Counted from the stretch's first letter, positions 1 to 8,716 are shown. The stretch is 16,040 nt of DNA from CG2-30-40-21 sp043806395 (GCA_043806395.1 JAZDHC010000011.1:1-16040); one strand, 5' to 3'. Notes: generated by a model not told the origin, from the sequence alone. Made by a program: numbers and translations.

Positions 1-192
1 CAAGCCTCCCAGTTTGATTATGAAGAAAGTATACCAGATTATTTACGATATTGCAAGGTTATTCGCGACATCATAAGATTGACACGACAGTTGGCCAAAA
101 TCACAAGCAAGAATCGTGCCGAACAGTATTGGGACACATCCAACATTTTCTTGACAAAAAATGTTGGATGGTGTAAAATAAAAATATGCTAA
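1..192 (+). CDS. 3' end of an unidentified gene, probably interrupted by the transposase relic
   Basis: An open frame enters from the left edge and runs to a TAA at 190-192 (63 codons visible, no start in view). The first 42 codons look like ordinary helical, charged protein (…RYCKVIRDIIRLTRQLAKI…). From about codon 43 (base 127) the frame is inside the inverted end of the transposase relic, so the last 21 codons are probably element-derived and not native. I do not recognise the family. If bases 127-390 are removed, the frame continues in phase at 391 and ends at a TGA at 436-438, nine bases before the next gene, as expected of a gene in the same operon. It is therefore best read as the C-terminal part of a gene damaged by insertion. 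That this is really coding is moderately supported; function is unknown. Confidence 0.45.
   Translation, partial: QASQFDYEESIPDYLRYCKVIRDIIRLTRQLAKITSKNRAEQYWDTSNIFLTKNVGWCKIKIC
134..174 (+). repeat. Hairpin at left end of the RAYT relic
   Basis: The left arm ACACATCCAACATTTT (134-149) pairs with the right arm at 158-174, which is its complement with one extra G as a bulge. The loop is 8 nt (150-157). Subterminal hairpins next to the cleaved end are typical of Y1-transposase elements. The loop contains the TTGACA of the promoter listed separately. Confidence 0.75.
151..179 (+). promoter_or_regulatory. Sigma70-like promoter TTGACA-17-TAAAAT
   Basis: A perfect -35 hexamer TTGACA (151-156) is followed, after a 17-nt spacer, by TAAAAT (174-179; 5 of 6 to consensus). 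Transcription would start near 186, at or beside the ATG of the dead transposase, and would read rightwards into the zinc-ribbon gene at 448 and the secreted-protein operon. It presumably once drove the transposase. Whether it now drives the operon is inference. Confidence 0.55.
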
Positions 193-371
193 GAATTGCC
201 AGAGCAATAGCGTTAAATTATCCTCATCATGTAACTCAACGGGAAAATAATTGAACTACAAAGATTGGGAGTCCACTTGGTTTTAGTGATTTTTTAGATA
301 AGATGGAAGCGTTATTGGCTCGGCATTTGCAACCAAGAAAAGGTGGAAGACCACATAAGAAAAGGAAATAA
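186..371 (+). pseudogene. REP-associated tyrosine transposase (RAYT, Y1_Tnp), internally deleted
   Basis: The frame starts at ATG 186 and reads MLRIARAIALNYPHHVTQRE, which is the highly conserved N-terminus of RAYT transposases (family pattern R-x-A-R-x-x-x-x-x-x-P-H-H-x-T-Q-R). A TGA follows at 252-254. In the same frame, bases 261-371 encode the equally typical C-terminus: a GxPLGFxDFLDKMEALL helix followed by a basic tail (PRKGGRPHKKRK) and TAA. Full-length relatives are roughly 200-300 residues, so most of the catalytic domain is gone, including the central HUH region and the Tyr. The gene cannot make an active enzyme. Assignment to the family rests on both ends matching from memory of the family pattern. 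Confidence 0.8.
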
Positions 372-390
372 TATGGGATGTGTCTCCATA

Positions 391-438
391 TTTTTCACCG
401 ATGTCTTAACAAACCTGTTAAATAGGACTCAAAAATGA
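391..438 (+). pseudogene. Putative displaced C-terminal tail of the upstream gene
   Basis: Directly after the transposase relic, in the same frame as the partial gene at the left edge, 15 codons (…TDVLTNLLNRTQK) end at TGA 436-438. That stop overlaps the ribosome-binding site of the next gene, the spacing expected within an operon. The LTNLLNR segment is also found in the 2315-aa protein (bases 1985-2006 match 405-426 at 19 of 22 positions, all differences being transitions). This is short, so it may be chance or a small paralogous remnant. Confidence 0.3.
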
Positions 439-440
439 GG
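437..440 (+). promoter_or_regulatory. Ribosome-binding site of the zinc-ribbon gene
   Basis: GAGG (within TGAGGTAAG) lies 7 nt before the ATG at 448 and fixes the start. It overlaps the TGA that would end the upstream frame. Confidence 0.6.
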
Positions 441-447
441 TAAGATT

Positions 448-942
448 ATGATTTGTGATAATTGTGGATATGAAAATAATAATAGTGCTTTATGCTGTGG
501 ACTTTGCGGGAAGGTGTTTAGGAAGGAAGTGCGAAAAGAGAAATTATTTAGAGAAGATAAACCGAAACTTTCTGTGAAGGAAAAATTCTATAAGTTCTGC
601 AACTGGATGAGGGAGGAAGATAAGCCAGATCCGCTCGGAGTTAAAAGTGTAGGAAACCTTTTGACCACATTTCAAAAAGAGAATTGGAGAGGAAGAATTG
701 GTTTAATAATATTGGTAATTTCCTTTATATTAGGTTATATTGAATTGCAGTACTTTCACAAAATTACTAATCATTCATTTGAATATCGTTGGGGAGGGAT
801 GGATATTATAGAAGGATCAATCTGTATGATACTAACTTTTTTTACTGGTATAATTCTCGTAATAATATATCTCTTAATTGAAATGATATTTAAGATAATT
901 TTGAAAATGTTAAGCTTAATTAAAAGAGGTGGAAAAAAATGA
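448..942 (+). CDS. Zinc-ribbon membrane protein, hypothetical
   Basis: This 164-residue protein opens with a zinc ribbon (C3-x2-C6 … C17-x2-C20). A basic, charged cytoplasmic-type linker follows (about 21-80), then two hydrophobic segments (about 84-104 and 122-152) and a lysine-rich end. The design, a ribbon followed by membrane helices, is common in small bacterial membrane proteins of unknown role. No signal peptide is present, so the ribbon should face the cytoplasm. The stop overlaps the start of the 2315-aa gene by ATGA (939-942), so the two are probably translationally coupled. A role in export or biogenesis of that protein is only a guess from this coupling. The family could not be named. 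Confidence 0.8.
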   Translation: MICDNCGYENNNSALCCGLCGKVFRKEVRKEKLFREDKPKLSVKEKFYKFCNWMREEDKPDPLGVKSVGNLLTTFQKENWRGRIGLIILVISFILGYIELQYFHKITNHSFEYRWGGMDIIEGSICMILTFFTGIILVIIYLLIEMIFKIILKMLSLIKRGGKK

Positions 943-3900
943 ACAAATCAAGAGTATTTTCTTTAATTTTTTCACTATATTTGTTCATAGCATGTTTTTC
1001 ACAAATTTGTTATGCTGAAAAATCTATGTGGGATCATACTGTAATATGGGGAAAGGCAGCATTACAGGCAAGTGGAGTTAATCCCTTAGCAAAATTGGGA
1101 GGAGTAGCAGGAAAAGGGTTAGCAAGCATTTTTAAACCTCAGTCTGTAGAAAGTTGGAGTCAATGGGGAGAAGGTATTGAAAAAGGAAGACAAAGAATTG
1201 ACGATGTCAACAAAAAACTTCAATCCCCCACCGGCGTAGGTTTCTTAGTTTGGGGAGCTGTTACCACAGCCGAGGTTGGCTCGGCGATTCTTGAAACAGC
1301 CGTACCTCCGGTAAGGATTGGAAAGGCGGTACTTGGTGTAAGTTATGCCTACTACCGCAATTGGGAAGAGGATTGGATGAAGGATCTGAAACAAACGAAG
1401 CAGGAGCCTGCACCAGTTAATAATGTTGTAAAAACACCTCCCCCTGTACCTATTACTAAGCCAGCAAACGACCACCCGGATGATTATGCTGGTGTACTTG
1501 ATGCACCGCCAGGAATACCACCAAATGATGACTTACAGATGTTACTTGAGGAATATAATGAGTTTAGTCTGTCATATCTTGCCATGGAAATAGGGATGAC
1601 TATAAACGATCCAACATGTGAGTATCAGATGGCAAGTTTTGCTGAAAAGCTGAAAAGTAAGTGTCCTGAGTATGAACGAGATATAAATGAGTTTTCCAAA
1701 TTGGCCCAAGAGGCTTATCAGGCAGCATATACTGTTCAGGAAAGGGTGTGCTTGCTGTATTATGGTACGATTACCGAGACCACGGAATTTCCGCATTTTA
1801 AGAGTAAAGAAGATGTCCTGTCCTTCTTAAACTCTCTCTCTCCTCAGGATAAAAAAGAGGTGTTACAGTTACAAAAGGAATTTTTTGAAAAATCAGCCAT
1901 AGCGGTTGGGACAGAAAAGAAGGTTTATGATGATATAAGAAAAACAGTAGATGTAGGCATTTTATACCAGGGATTCCCTGAAGCCTTGACAAATCTATTA
2001 AATAGGCTCAATATTTCCAATGCTCGATTTTGGATAGAAGAGGATTTGAATAATTATAAGATTATCATTATCCCTTCTGGTGGCTTGTTTGGCATGGATT
2101 CATCTAATATCATAAAGGATAAACTTCGAGAATATGTCAATCGTGGGGGAACATTAATTTGCTTTGCCCAGCAGCATGGAGATGAGTTTAAGGCATTGCC
2201 AAGAGGTGATGAGATTGATGCTTATGGCTGGCAGGAAGACCAGTCATGCTGGCAAAATTCAGTGTATATCAATAATTATGACCATATGTTTGCAGGACAG
2301 AATAATTCGACACTAAATGTTGGTGTAGATGGATATTTCAGTCGATATCCTGAGGATGGGACGGTACTGCTTCGGCGGCATAAAAATCAGATGCCAGCAA
2401 TGATTTCGTATCTATATGGCAGTGGGAGGGTTATTGCTTGTACCATGTTTTCTGATTGGACAGAGGAATATGGTAAACTATCCATAGATGAAACAAAATT
2501 GATACGAGATATACTTGCCTCAACAACAGGATACATTCCTATTCAGGATGTTGAGCAAAGGAAGGAAACTATACTTGCTATTCCTATGACTAATAATTCT
2601 GATACATCTGCTTCTCAAGCAATTGTTACCATTACTGATCCGAATAAAACTGTTATTTCAACCATTACTCAAACATTGTCAACAGCACTTTTGCCTCATA
2701 GCTCTGGCACTATAAACATTAATTACACTTTTCCTGATACACTGGGTTTTTATGGTGCTGCTTATTCATTGTTGGATGCCTCAGGGAATACTATTCAATG
2801 CCCAAAAGAGATAAAGAGGTTTGTGATAAGTAAGCATCTCACTAACAGTACAAGGCTTGACGGCTACAAAATCTGGGCAGCAGCAAATGAACAGGTATTT
2901 GCTGGATCCAATGTGGGTTACACTGTTTTTGTCCGCAATGATACAGATAAAGATTTTGATGGCAATATTGGTGTTGGGGTACATGAGGCAGTAAGTGAAG
3001 GCGGTAGATGGTGGGCTTTCGTAGAAACAATCTCTGATGTTAGTATCCCGGCACATAGTCAGAAAAGCTTTACCTTTAACCGACAGATGTATATTTCAGC
3101 CAGCACATACTTTGGGTTGTTTCCTAAGGATAGTAGCTGTGACACTTATTTTTTATCAGGAGCAATAGCCTTGTGCGAGAAAGGTGTTTGGATAGTTAAG
3201 CCATCAATTAAAGGGATAGTATTTCCTGATAATGAGTGGAAGCCAGATGATATCTTGCATGGAACAATCACTGTAACCAATCAATCTTCGATTGAATATA
3301 CCGTAAATTTGAAGGCAACTATCAAGGAATTAGGAATATCCAATGATTTTTCCGTAGGGCTTCATCCAAACTCAACCATAGCCATTCCAATAAGCATCTC
3401 TATCCCGGCAACAGTCACCTCAGGGATATATACCTTGAGCATGGAGATGGATAATAGCTTATGTGGATTAAAGGCATTTCATATTCTTGACGCAAGGGCG
3501 TGGATAGGGAATATCTCTGAGGATGCTATCCCTGTGCATATGAAAAACCTTAGCCCCATAGAAAAAACCCTCAACTATGAAATAAACCTGCTGGACAATG
3601 ATAATGTTTGTGTCAAGAATAATAAGGGGAGTATAGTGTTGAGTGGTAACGAAGAACGCCATATCCTGTTGCCACTTGAACAAATTGCCACCGGGGAATA
3701 TGTATTAAAGGTATCCATAAACGGTTATGAATTGGTGAACCAACGGATTAATGTTTCTGGTATTTCAGCCAGCATGACCGTAACTACAGACAAAGGGTTT
3801 TATCTGCCGGGTCAAACCATTACAACTACAAGTAAGATTAACAATGCGGGTGCAACAATAACCGATGGTAAATTAAAAATAAAGGTATGCAGGAGAAACA

Positions 3901-6900
3901 TCACACAGTTGAAGAACCAGAAGGTAAGGTTTGAGATTAATCCAAAGGGTGTGATTGATTGGGCATCTATTGGGGATGGCGGAAACCTGTTGAAGGAATG
4001 TAAGATGGCAATTAAATTTTCTAATCCATCCTGCGGTGAACAGATAAAATGGCTTGATGAATTAAAGGTAATTGGCAGGAGGCAGATTGATAATTACTAT
4101 GAGGTAACAAGTTTTTATCCCATAGATAATGGAGGTCTGAAGGTAATCAGTCATTACTTGCTGTATGAAGATAAGCCCTATCTTGATGGATGGTACAGGA
4201 TTGAAACCGAAGGGGATATAACACTATCTGATGTTACTGTTTATCCATTTATGGAAACCCTGTTTACTTCTGTGGGGAATGCAGGCATGGAATCACTCTC
4301 TAACAATAAATGGGAAATGGTAAATGATCATAACAGAAACAATTATTTTAGTCGATTCTGGCCTGAGGAGATGGCTTGGACATGGCCTATGCCTAATGAG
4401 TTATTCAGTATTGGTAGCGATACCCGGATAGGGATGAGTTTTGTTATCCATGACAACCCAGAGGTTGGTCCGCAATTTGACAATCCAGAAGCTGGTCAGC
4501 AATTTGCTGCTCCACGACTCCTTGGGGTTATTATCCCATCCAATGCCCTATCGCCCGGAAATGCTGAAGAGATAAGGCAGGAGATTATGTATGGGGGTGA
4601 CTTTGATTATGGAACAATAGCTTCTGCCAATGCCATAGGGGTAAAATATTTATCAGGTAATATTAATCCGCTTTCTCCATTTGTTGATCTGAACTTTCGC
4701 TTAGAGGCTCGTGCTGATGATGGTACGAACGATGATGGTACGAACACAGTTGAACCTTCTGTCAGTGATGCAATAATATACGAAAATGAGATGTCTGTTA
4801 ATATAAACAGTGGCAATGTAATGGATTATATGATTGATATGCCATTGGTTCAATCAGTGGGGAAATATTATATAGCCTCAGAGCTGATATCTAAATCCTT
4901 GCAATCTATTTGCAAGGATAACACAAGGTTTGAGGTTGTGGAAGAGGATATGAGTGTGGCTATTCATCTTCCCAAGGATAATTATCAAAAAACCGAGCTA
5001 ATACCCATAACCGTAAATGTACAAAATAACTCTGCAGCATGGGAGAGGCAATTGGTATTAAGGATAGCCAGAGGGACAGAAACGGTATTTACAACTCCAG
5101 CATTTGACCTTGAGCCAGGGGCTATGGCTACGATTAGCACCGGGATTATTGCTGAAAAAAGTTGTCTATTGCGAGCAATAGTGAGAAGTTTTACCGATGT
5201 CTGTAAGGTTGTTATTAGTGAGCCGGTGATAGCCGTAAGCATAACTGCCCCAGAGGTTGTTGATGATGCTACCTACAGTTTTACCGTGAAGATGGAAAAT
5301 AAGGGTAAGATAGCCGTATCTGTAAGTGGCAAATGGGCTGTAGGCAGTGTTAGTGGAAAAATAGAGGATACCAGGCAACAGCTTGAGCCAGGGGATGTAA
5401 GGTTGTTCACACAAGAGTTCAGGGTTAGCCAGAATGAGGTAATACAGGTTGTGCTTGCAAATATTGGGACATATACCCTGCCTGTGCGATATTGCAAGGG
5501 TGCTGATTTTGAGGTTACAGATATTACCCATGAGCCAATCTTTTATCCTATGCAGGCAGGGACAGTGAGTATTCAGGTAAGGAATAAGGGGACAAGGGTT
5601 GGCAAAGCTACTCTGAGGTTAAAGGTATTGGATGTGGTGGATGAAGAAAGCCATATATGGCTTATGCCCGGTGAGGTCGGGACATTCAGCTGTAGTGTAA
5701 GATTTGACGATGATCTGGAGGCAGGAACATATACCGGAAGGATTAAGGTATTAATCGATGACAAGGTAATTGGCGCAGCAGATGTGAGATTTGTATTAGA
5801 TGGGATAAAGATTAATGTTGACACAAGGCTTGATAAGTGGTATTATAATAATGGTGATATTGCCAGATTGATGTTATCGGTTGAAAACAAGGGCATGGGC
5901 ACAATAGCCTTGCAAGCAAGAGTGCAAGAGCAGATAAAAGTGTTTGAGATCGAGGAGAAAGGTTCAGTCACAGTAGTATTTGATATACCTGTGGATAATG
6001 GGTTGGAGAAGCTGCAATATGGTATATACACACTGAGCAATCGGGCAGTGTACCTCAATTCTTGTTATTTGCGGCATGGTGAGGGTATGGTGATTGTGCC
6101 AGAAAAGGATGTGTACCTTGCTGGTGCCACCATGAGCTTGACGGTTATTACCCATGAGACAGGAACATTGAGCCTTTGGTGGATGGATGATGCAAAAAGT
6201 TATTCGATAAATGGTACGAGTACTGTGTTGCTAAAGGTGCCAGAAGGGATATTGTCCAGAAGTTATCCACTTAGATGGGAGTTTAGTGATAAGAGTGGAA
6301 GTTTGTTAATAGATGTAAAGGGGCTTGAGATTTGTGTAGTTGATGCAGAATTTTTTAGAGGATTAGCAACAGAAACAAGCAATACATGGGATATGAGATT
6401 GCAAGCCAAGGTAAATCAAGGGTGCAATGGATTGGTAAGGGTATGGCTGTATTCACTAATTGAAGGCAAGTATATATTGTTGATAGAAAAAAGTGTGGGG
6501 CTTGATTGTGGAATAAATTCAATTAATATTAGTGGCAGCATGACTACCTCATATGCTGGTTCGTATCAGATAATCTATGGGATATATGTTGGGGATATGA
6601 TATGTGCATCTGGTATGGAATGGGTAGACATAATACAAAAAGTTGCCGTCACTCGCAAGGTTTACTGGGGCTGGAATATGGTCTCCATACCATTTATGTC
6701 TGATATTGCCACACTGCAAAGTGTGTTTGGTGATGATGCATCCGGAGATATGTGGATGTATCAATGGGATGGCCAGGCATACGAATATAAGCCTGTCATT
6801 GATAGAATTGAGCCTGGCAAGGGGTATTGGTTTGGGGTGTTAGGGACAACAACCGTTGATGTTACAGGGAATGTAGTTGATGAGTCAAAGGAATATAGCC

Positions 6901-7886
6901 TGACACTTAATAAGGGCTGGAATATGATCGGTTGTCCGTTCAGGTTTATCCCTGATTGGTCAAAGGCAATGATTGAATATCAGGGGGGAAGAAAGAGCCT
7001 TGTGGAGGCAGAAAAACAAGGCTGGATAAAGAATAAGCTGTTTGGGTTTAACCCACTTGAGTGGGAATATTACTTGGCTGATGGGGTAAAACCCATGGAG
7101 GGATATTGGTTTCCGGCAATGGTTGATTGCAAGCTGATTATTCTACCAACACCTGCTGGAATAGTTGGGGCACCAAAACAGCTTGAAACACCTGTGCTGG
7201 ATGGCTGGCAGGTAAATATTAATGCTTCATGTGGAAGGTATCATGACAGGTTAGGAATTGGTGCGGGTAAGGAAGCAAGTGATGGAATGGATGCCGTAGA
7301 TGAGATTAAACCGCCGTTTATATCTGGAGTCTCTATCTCCTGTCATCACCCTGAGGAGCTGTTTGGCGAGTTTCAGAAAGATATGAAGGGATTAAGCGAT
7401 AAATTGGTGTGGGATGTTCGAGTGAAAAGCAGCCTGTCGGATGAGGTGGTTATTGACTGGAATAATTTGCCTATAGGCTATAGATTTACCCTGGTAGATG
7501 TGGAAACAGGTAAGCAAATGGATATGAGCACAAACAGGGATTATCGCTATCATACCATGAGCAACAAGTCAGGCATGGCACCTGGTTTGGATAAGATAAA
7601 TGGTATGCATAGCTTCAGTATAATAGCCACAAAAGAGGGTGCAGCGGCTGCCAGTATTCGGGTATATCCTAACCCAACAAGTAATAAGGTTACCTTTGAT
7701 GGGGTCAGTCCAAACGCAGAGATAAGAATATTTACTATCTCTGGTGAACTGGTACGAATTATTCAAGGTAGTCGAATATGGCAAATTGATAATGAAACGG
7801 GTAAACAAGTGGCAAATGGGGTGTATCTCTGGTTGGTAGTTGATGGTGAAAGAAAACAGACTGGTAAGATAGGGGTAATAAAATAG
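939..7886 (+). CDS. Giant secreted multidomain protein (2315 aa) with FlgD-like/T9SS-type C-terminal tail
   Basis: A signal peptide (about 1-26, ending CYA|EKS) is followed by a helical N-terminal region (about 30-340) with a proline-rich linker near 165-200. Residues 348-525 resemble the class I glutamine-amidotransferase-like fold seen in beta-galactosidase trimerisation-type domains (IIIIPSGG strand, LREYVNRGGTLICF, a later YGSGRVI strand). No nucleophilic Cys elbow is visible, so it is probably non-catalytic. A long series of Ig/CARDB-like beta domains fills about 550-1900, including a clear pair near 1520-1680. Two modules starting GWNMVSIP (about 1910) and GWNMIGCP (about 1993) follow. 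The end (2241-2315) is a YPNP…ISGELVR…NGVYLWLV…GKIGVIK tail like FlgD-Ig / type IX sorting domains. It starts within the preceding gene's stop (ATGA). The exact function is unknown; adhesin or surface-scaffold is inference. Confidence 0.93.
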   Translation: MNKSRVFSLIFSLYLFIACFSQICYAEKSMWDHTVIWGKAALQASGVNPLAKLGGVAGKGLASIFKPQSVESWSQWGEGIEKGRQRIDDVNKKLQSPTGVGFLVWGAVTTAEVGSAILETAVPPVRIGKAVLGVSYAYYRNWEEDWMKDLKQTKQEPAPVNNVVKTPPPVPITKPANDHPDDYAGVLDAPPGIPPNDDLQMLLEEYNEFSLSYLAMEIGMTINDPTCEYQMASFAEKLKSKCPEYERDINEFSKLAQEAYQAAYTVQERVCLLYYGTITETTEFPHFKSKEDVLSFLNSLSPQDKKEVLQLQKEFFEKSAIAVGTEKKVYDDIRKTVDVGILYQGFPEALTNLLNRLNISNARFWIEEDLNNYKIIIIPSGGLFGMDSSNIIKDKLREYVNRGGTLICFAQQHGDEFKALPRGDEIDAYGWQEDQSCWQNSVYINNYDHMFAGQNNSTLNVGVDGYFSRYPEDGTVLLRRHKNQMPAMISYLYGSGRVIACTMFSDWTEEYGKLSIDETKLIRDILASTTGYIPIQDVEQRKETILAIPMTNNSDTSASQAIVTITDPNKTVISTITQTLSTALLPHSSGTININYTFPDTLGFYGAAYSLLDASGNTIQCPKEIKRFVISKHLTNSTRLDGYKIWAAANEQVFAGSNVGYTVFVRNDTDKDFDGNIGVGVHEAVSEGGRWWAFVETISDVSIPAHSQKSFTFNRQMYISASTYFGLFPKDSSCDTYFLSGAIALCEKGVWIVKPSIKGIVFPDNEWKPDDILHGTITVTNQSSIEYTVNLKATIKELGISNDFSVGLHPNSTIAIPISISIPATVTSGIYTLSMEMDNSLCGLKAFHILDARAWIGNISEDAIPVHMKNLSPIEKTLNYEINLLDNDNVCVKNNKGSIVLSGNEERHILLPLEQIATGEYVLKVSINGYELVNQRINVSGISASMTVTTDKGFYLPGQTITTTSKINNAGATITDGKLKIKVCRRNITQLKNQKVRFEINPKGVIDWASIGDGGNLLKECKMAIKFSNPSCGEQIKWLDELKVIGRRQIDNYYEVTSFYPIDNGGLKVISHYLLYEDKPYLDGWYRIETEGDITLSDVTVYPFMETLFTSVGNAGMESLSNNKWEMVNDHNRNNYFSRFWPEEMAWTWPMPNELFSIGSDTRIGMSFVIHDNPEVGPQFDNPEAGQQFAAPRLLGVIIPSNALSPGNAEEIRQEIMYGGDFDYGTIASANAIGVKYLSGNINPLSPFVDLNFRLEARADDGTNDDGTNTVEPSVSDAIIYENEMSVNINSGNVMDYMIDMPLVQSVGKYYIASELISKSLQSICKDNTRFEVVEEDMSVAIHLPKDNYQKTELIPITVNVQNNSAAWERQLVLRIARGTETVFTTPAFDLEPGAMATISTGIIAEKSCLLRAIVRSFTDVCKVVISEPVIAVSITAPEVVDDATYSFTVKMENKGKIAVSVSGKWAVGSVSGKIEDTRQQLEPGDVRLFTQEFRVSQNEVIQVVLANIGTYTLPVRYCKGADFEVTDITHEPIFYPMQAGTVSIQVRNKGTRVGKATLRLKVLDVVDEESHIWLMPGEVGTFSCSVRFDDDLEAGTYTGRIKVLIDDKVIGAADVRFVLDGIKINVDTRLDKWYYNNGDIARLMLSVENKGMGTIALQARVQEQIKVFEIEEKGSVTVVFDIPVDNGLEKLQYGIYTLSNRAVYLNSCYLRHGEGMVIVPEKDVYLAGATMSLTVITHETGTLSLWWMDDAKSYSINGTSTVLLKVPEGILSRSYPLRWEFSDKSGSLLIDVKGLEICVVDAEFFRGLATETSNTWDMRLQAKVNQGCNGLVRVWLYSLIEGKYILLIEKSVGLDCGINSINISGSMTTSYAGSYQIIYGIYVGDMICASGMEWVDIIQKVAVTRKVYWGWNMVSIPFMSDIATLQSVFGDDASGDMWMYQWDGQAYEYKPVIDRIEPGKGYWFGVLGTTTVDVTGNVVDESKEYSLTLNKGWNMIGCPFRFIPDWSKAMIEYQGGRKSLVEAEKQGWIKNKLFGFNPLEWEYYLADGVKPMEGYWFPAMVDCKLIILPTPAGIVGAPKQLETPVLDGWQVNINASCGRYHDRLGIGAGKEASDGMDAVDEIKPPFISGVSISCHHPEELFGEFQKDMKGLSDKLVWDVRVKSSLSDEVVIDWNNLPIGYRFTLVDVETGKQMDMSTNRDYRYHTMSNKSGMAPGLDKINGMHSFSIIATKEGAAAASIRVYPNPTSNKVTFDGVSPNAEIRIFTISGELVRIIQGSRIWQIDNETGKQVANGVYLWLVVDGERKQTGKIGVIK
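4452..4505 (+). repeat. Two-copy 27-bp tandem repeat inside the giant gene
   Basis: Bases 4452-4478 and 4479-4505 match at about 22 of 27 positions and encode DNPEVGPQF followed by DNPEAGQQF. The repeat keeps the frame and looks like an old slippage duplication in a surface loop. Confidence 0.8.
4716..4745 (+). repeat. Exact 15-bp tandem repeat inside the giant gene
   Basis: GATGATGGTACGAAC occurs twice back to back (4716-4730, 4731-4745), encoding DDGTN-DDGTN. Being perfect, it is recent and could vary in copy number without breaking the frame. Confidence 0.9.
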
Positions 7887-7887
7887 C

Positions 7888-8715
7888 ATGAGAATTATTA
7901 TTATTTTGTTGACACTTATTAGCTCCATGGCTTATGGAGAGACAGGGTTGTCAGTAGAGCCGGGTAGCTTGTTTGTTCAACATGTCTTTTTAGACAAGAC
8001 ATACAGATTATATGAAGATCTGAATGTACCCTTAGTCATTCGACAAAAAAGCAATATACCACACACATATTGTCTGTCAACATACAAACCTTCAACCATT
8101 GGCAAATTGGTTGAAGGATATTCAGATATATTTGACCCGAACTGGCTCTGGTTTGATAGAAATGAGGTAAGTATCCCGCCAAATGGATCGGCAACAGTAC
8201 AGATGTATCTGCGAGTGCCTAAGGAGGAGAGGTTTTATAATCAACACTGGACAGTAGCAATAAAGGTTGAAACAAAGCCGGAACCAGGTGAGATGCTTGC
8301 TCTGGGTGTTGTTTCAAGGATACATATTGAAACAGAGATTAAAGAAGGGATAAAGGGGAAGCCAGATGGATTGCTTGGCTTTGATCCTGCACGGGTAAAA
8401 ATAAAAGAGAAAGGTGGAGTGGTAAGGATATTCAATAATGATAAGAAAAGGCATCAGTATCATCTCCAGATTTTTGTTCCACCCACAGACACAAAACATG
8501 AACAGATTAGCCTTAGCCCGGGCTTTAATTGGATTCCAGATATTAGATGGATTAAGGTGAATCACCAAAAAATAAGAATTGGACAGGGAAAGGCAAGAAA
8601 GATTAAATTGCAATTTTCCTTGCCTGAGGGTGGGGTGAAACCATGGGAGGCTTTGTTGATGGTGCAACCTGAGGAAGGGGTAGCTGGATTTGTGAGGATT
8701 CAGATTGAGGAATAG
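7888..8715 (+). CDS. Secreted beta-rich accessory protein A (275 aa), first of a tandem pair
   Basis: A signal peptide (about 1-17, SMAYG|ET) precedes an immunoglobulin-like N-terminal domain with an LSTYKPSTIG segment. A conserved FYNQHWTVAIKVE strand pair, an IETEIKEGIKGK linker and a second beta-rich domain (about 165-275) follow. It starts two bases after the stop of the 2315-aa gene (TAG-C-ATG), with AGGGG at 7871-7875 as a plausible but distant ribosome site, so the two are co-translated or coupled. Its N-terminal two-thirds is clearly related to the next gene's product. The general shape (beta domains, 'periplasmic' style) resembles DUF916- or chaperone-like proteins, but I cannot assign a named family. 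Its position suggests it helps assemble or anchor the giant protein; that is inference. Confidence 0.88.
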   Translation: MRIIIILLTLISSMAYGETGLSVEPGSLFVQHVFLDKTYRLYEDLNVPLVIRQKSNIPHTYCLSTYKPSTIGKLVEGYSDIFDPNWLWFDRNEVSIPPNGSATVQMYLRVPKEERFYNQHWTVAIKVETKPEPGEMLALGVVSRIHIETEIKEGIKGKPDGLLGFDPARVKIKEKGGVVRIFNNDKKRHQYHLQIFVPPTDTKHEQISLSPGFNWIPDIRWIKVNHQKIRIGQGKARKIKLQFSLPEGGVKPWEALLMVQPEEGVAGFVRIQIEE

Positions 8716-8716
8716 G

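Larger units (their letters stand above)
127..390 (+). mobile_element. Deletion-derived RAYT (Y1 transposase) element with inverted ends
   Basis: A 264-bp element is bounded by TATTGGGACACATCC (127-141) and its imperfect inverse complement GGATGTGTCTCCATA (376-390), matching at 13 of 15 positions. Inside are a hairpin next to the left end, a promoter-like sequence, and the two ends of a REP-associated tyrosine transposase gene whose middle is missing. It is thus a non-autonomous, MITE-like derivative. I see no clear target duplication, which agrees with the known Y1/HUH mechanism. Its length is a multiple of three, and the flanking sequence stays in one frame across it. The exact boundaries could shift by a few bases. 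Confidence 0.7.

Noticed and set aside
252..254. TGA in the transposase relic as a recoded sense codon
   Set aside because: It sits at the deletion junction; other genes in the window use TGA as a normal stop (942, 15424, 15623), so recoding is not supported.
1981..2520. Active glutamine amidotransferase or peptidase domain in the giant protein
   Set aside because: The strand order resembles the fold, but no G-x-C-x-G-type nucleophile elbow or matching His/Glu is visible, so no catalytic role is claimed.
5166..5531. 121-codon minus-strand open frame opposite the 2315-aa gene
   Set aside because: It shows no ribosome site or recognisable motif and is antisense to well-supported beta-domain coding sequence.
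8705..8716. TTG start for the short paralogue, overlapping the previous gene
   Set aside because: This TTG overlaps the GAGG ribosome site; the in-frame GTG at 8717 has that site at the right distance.
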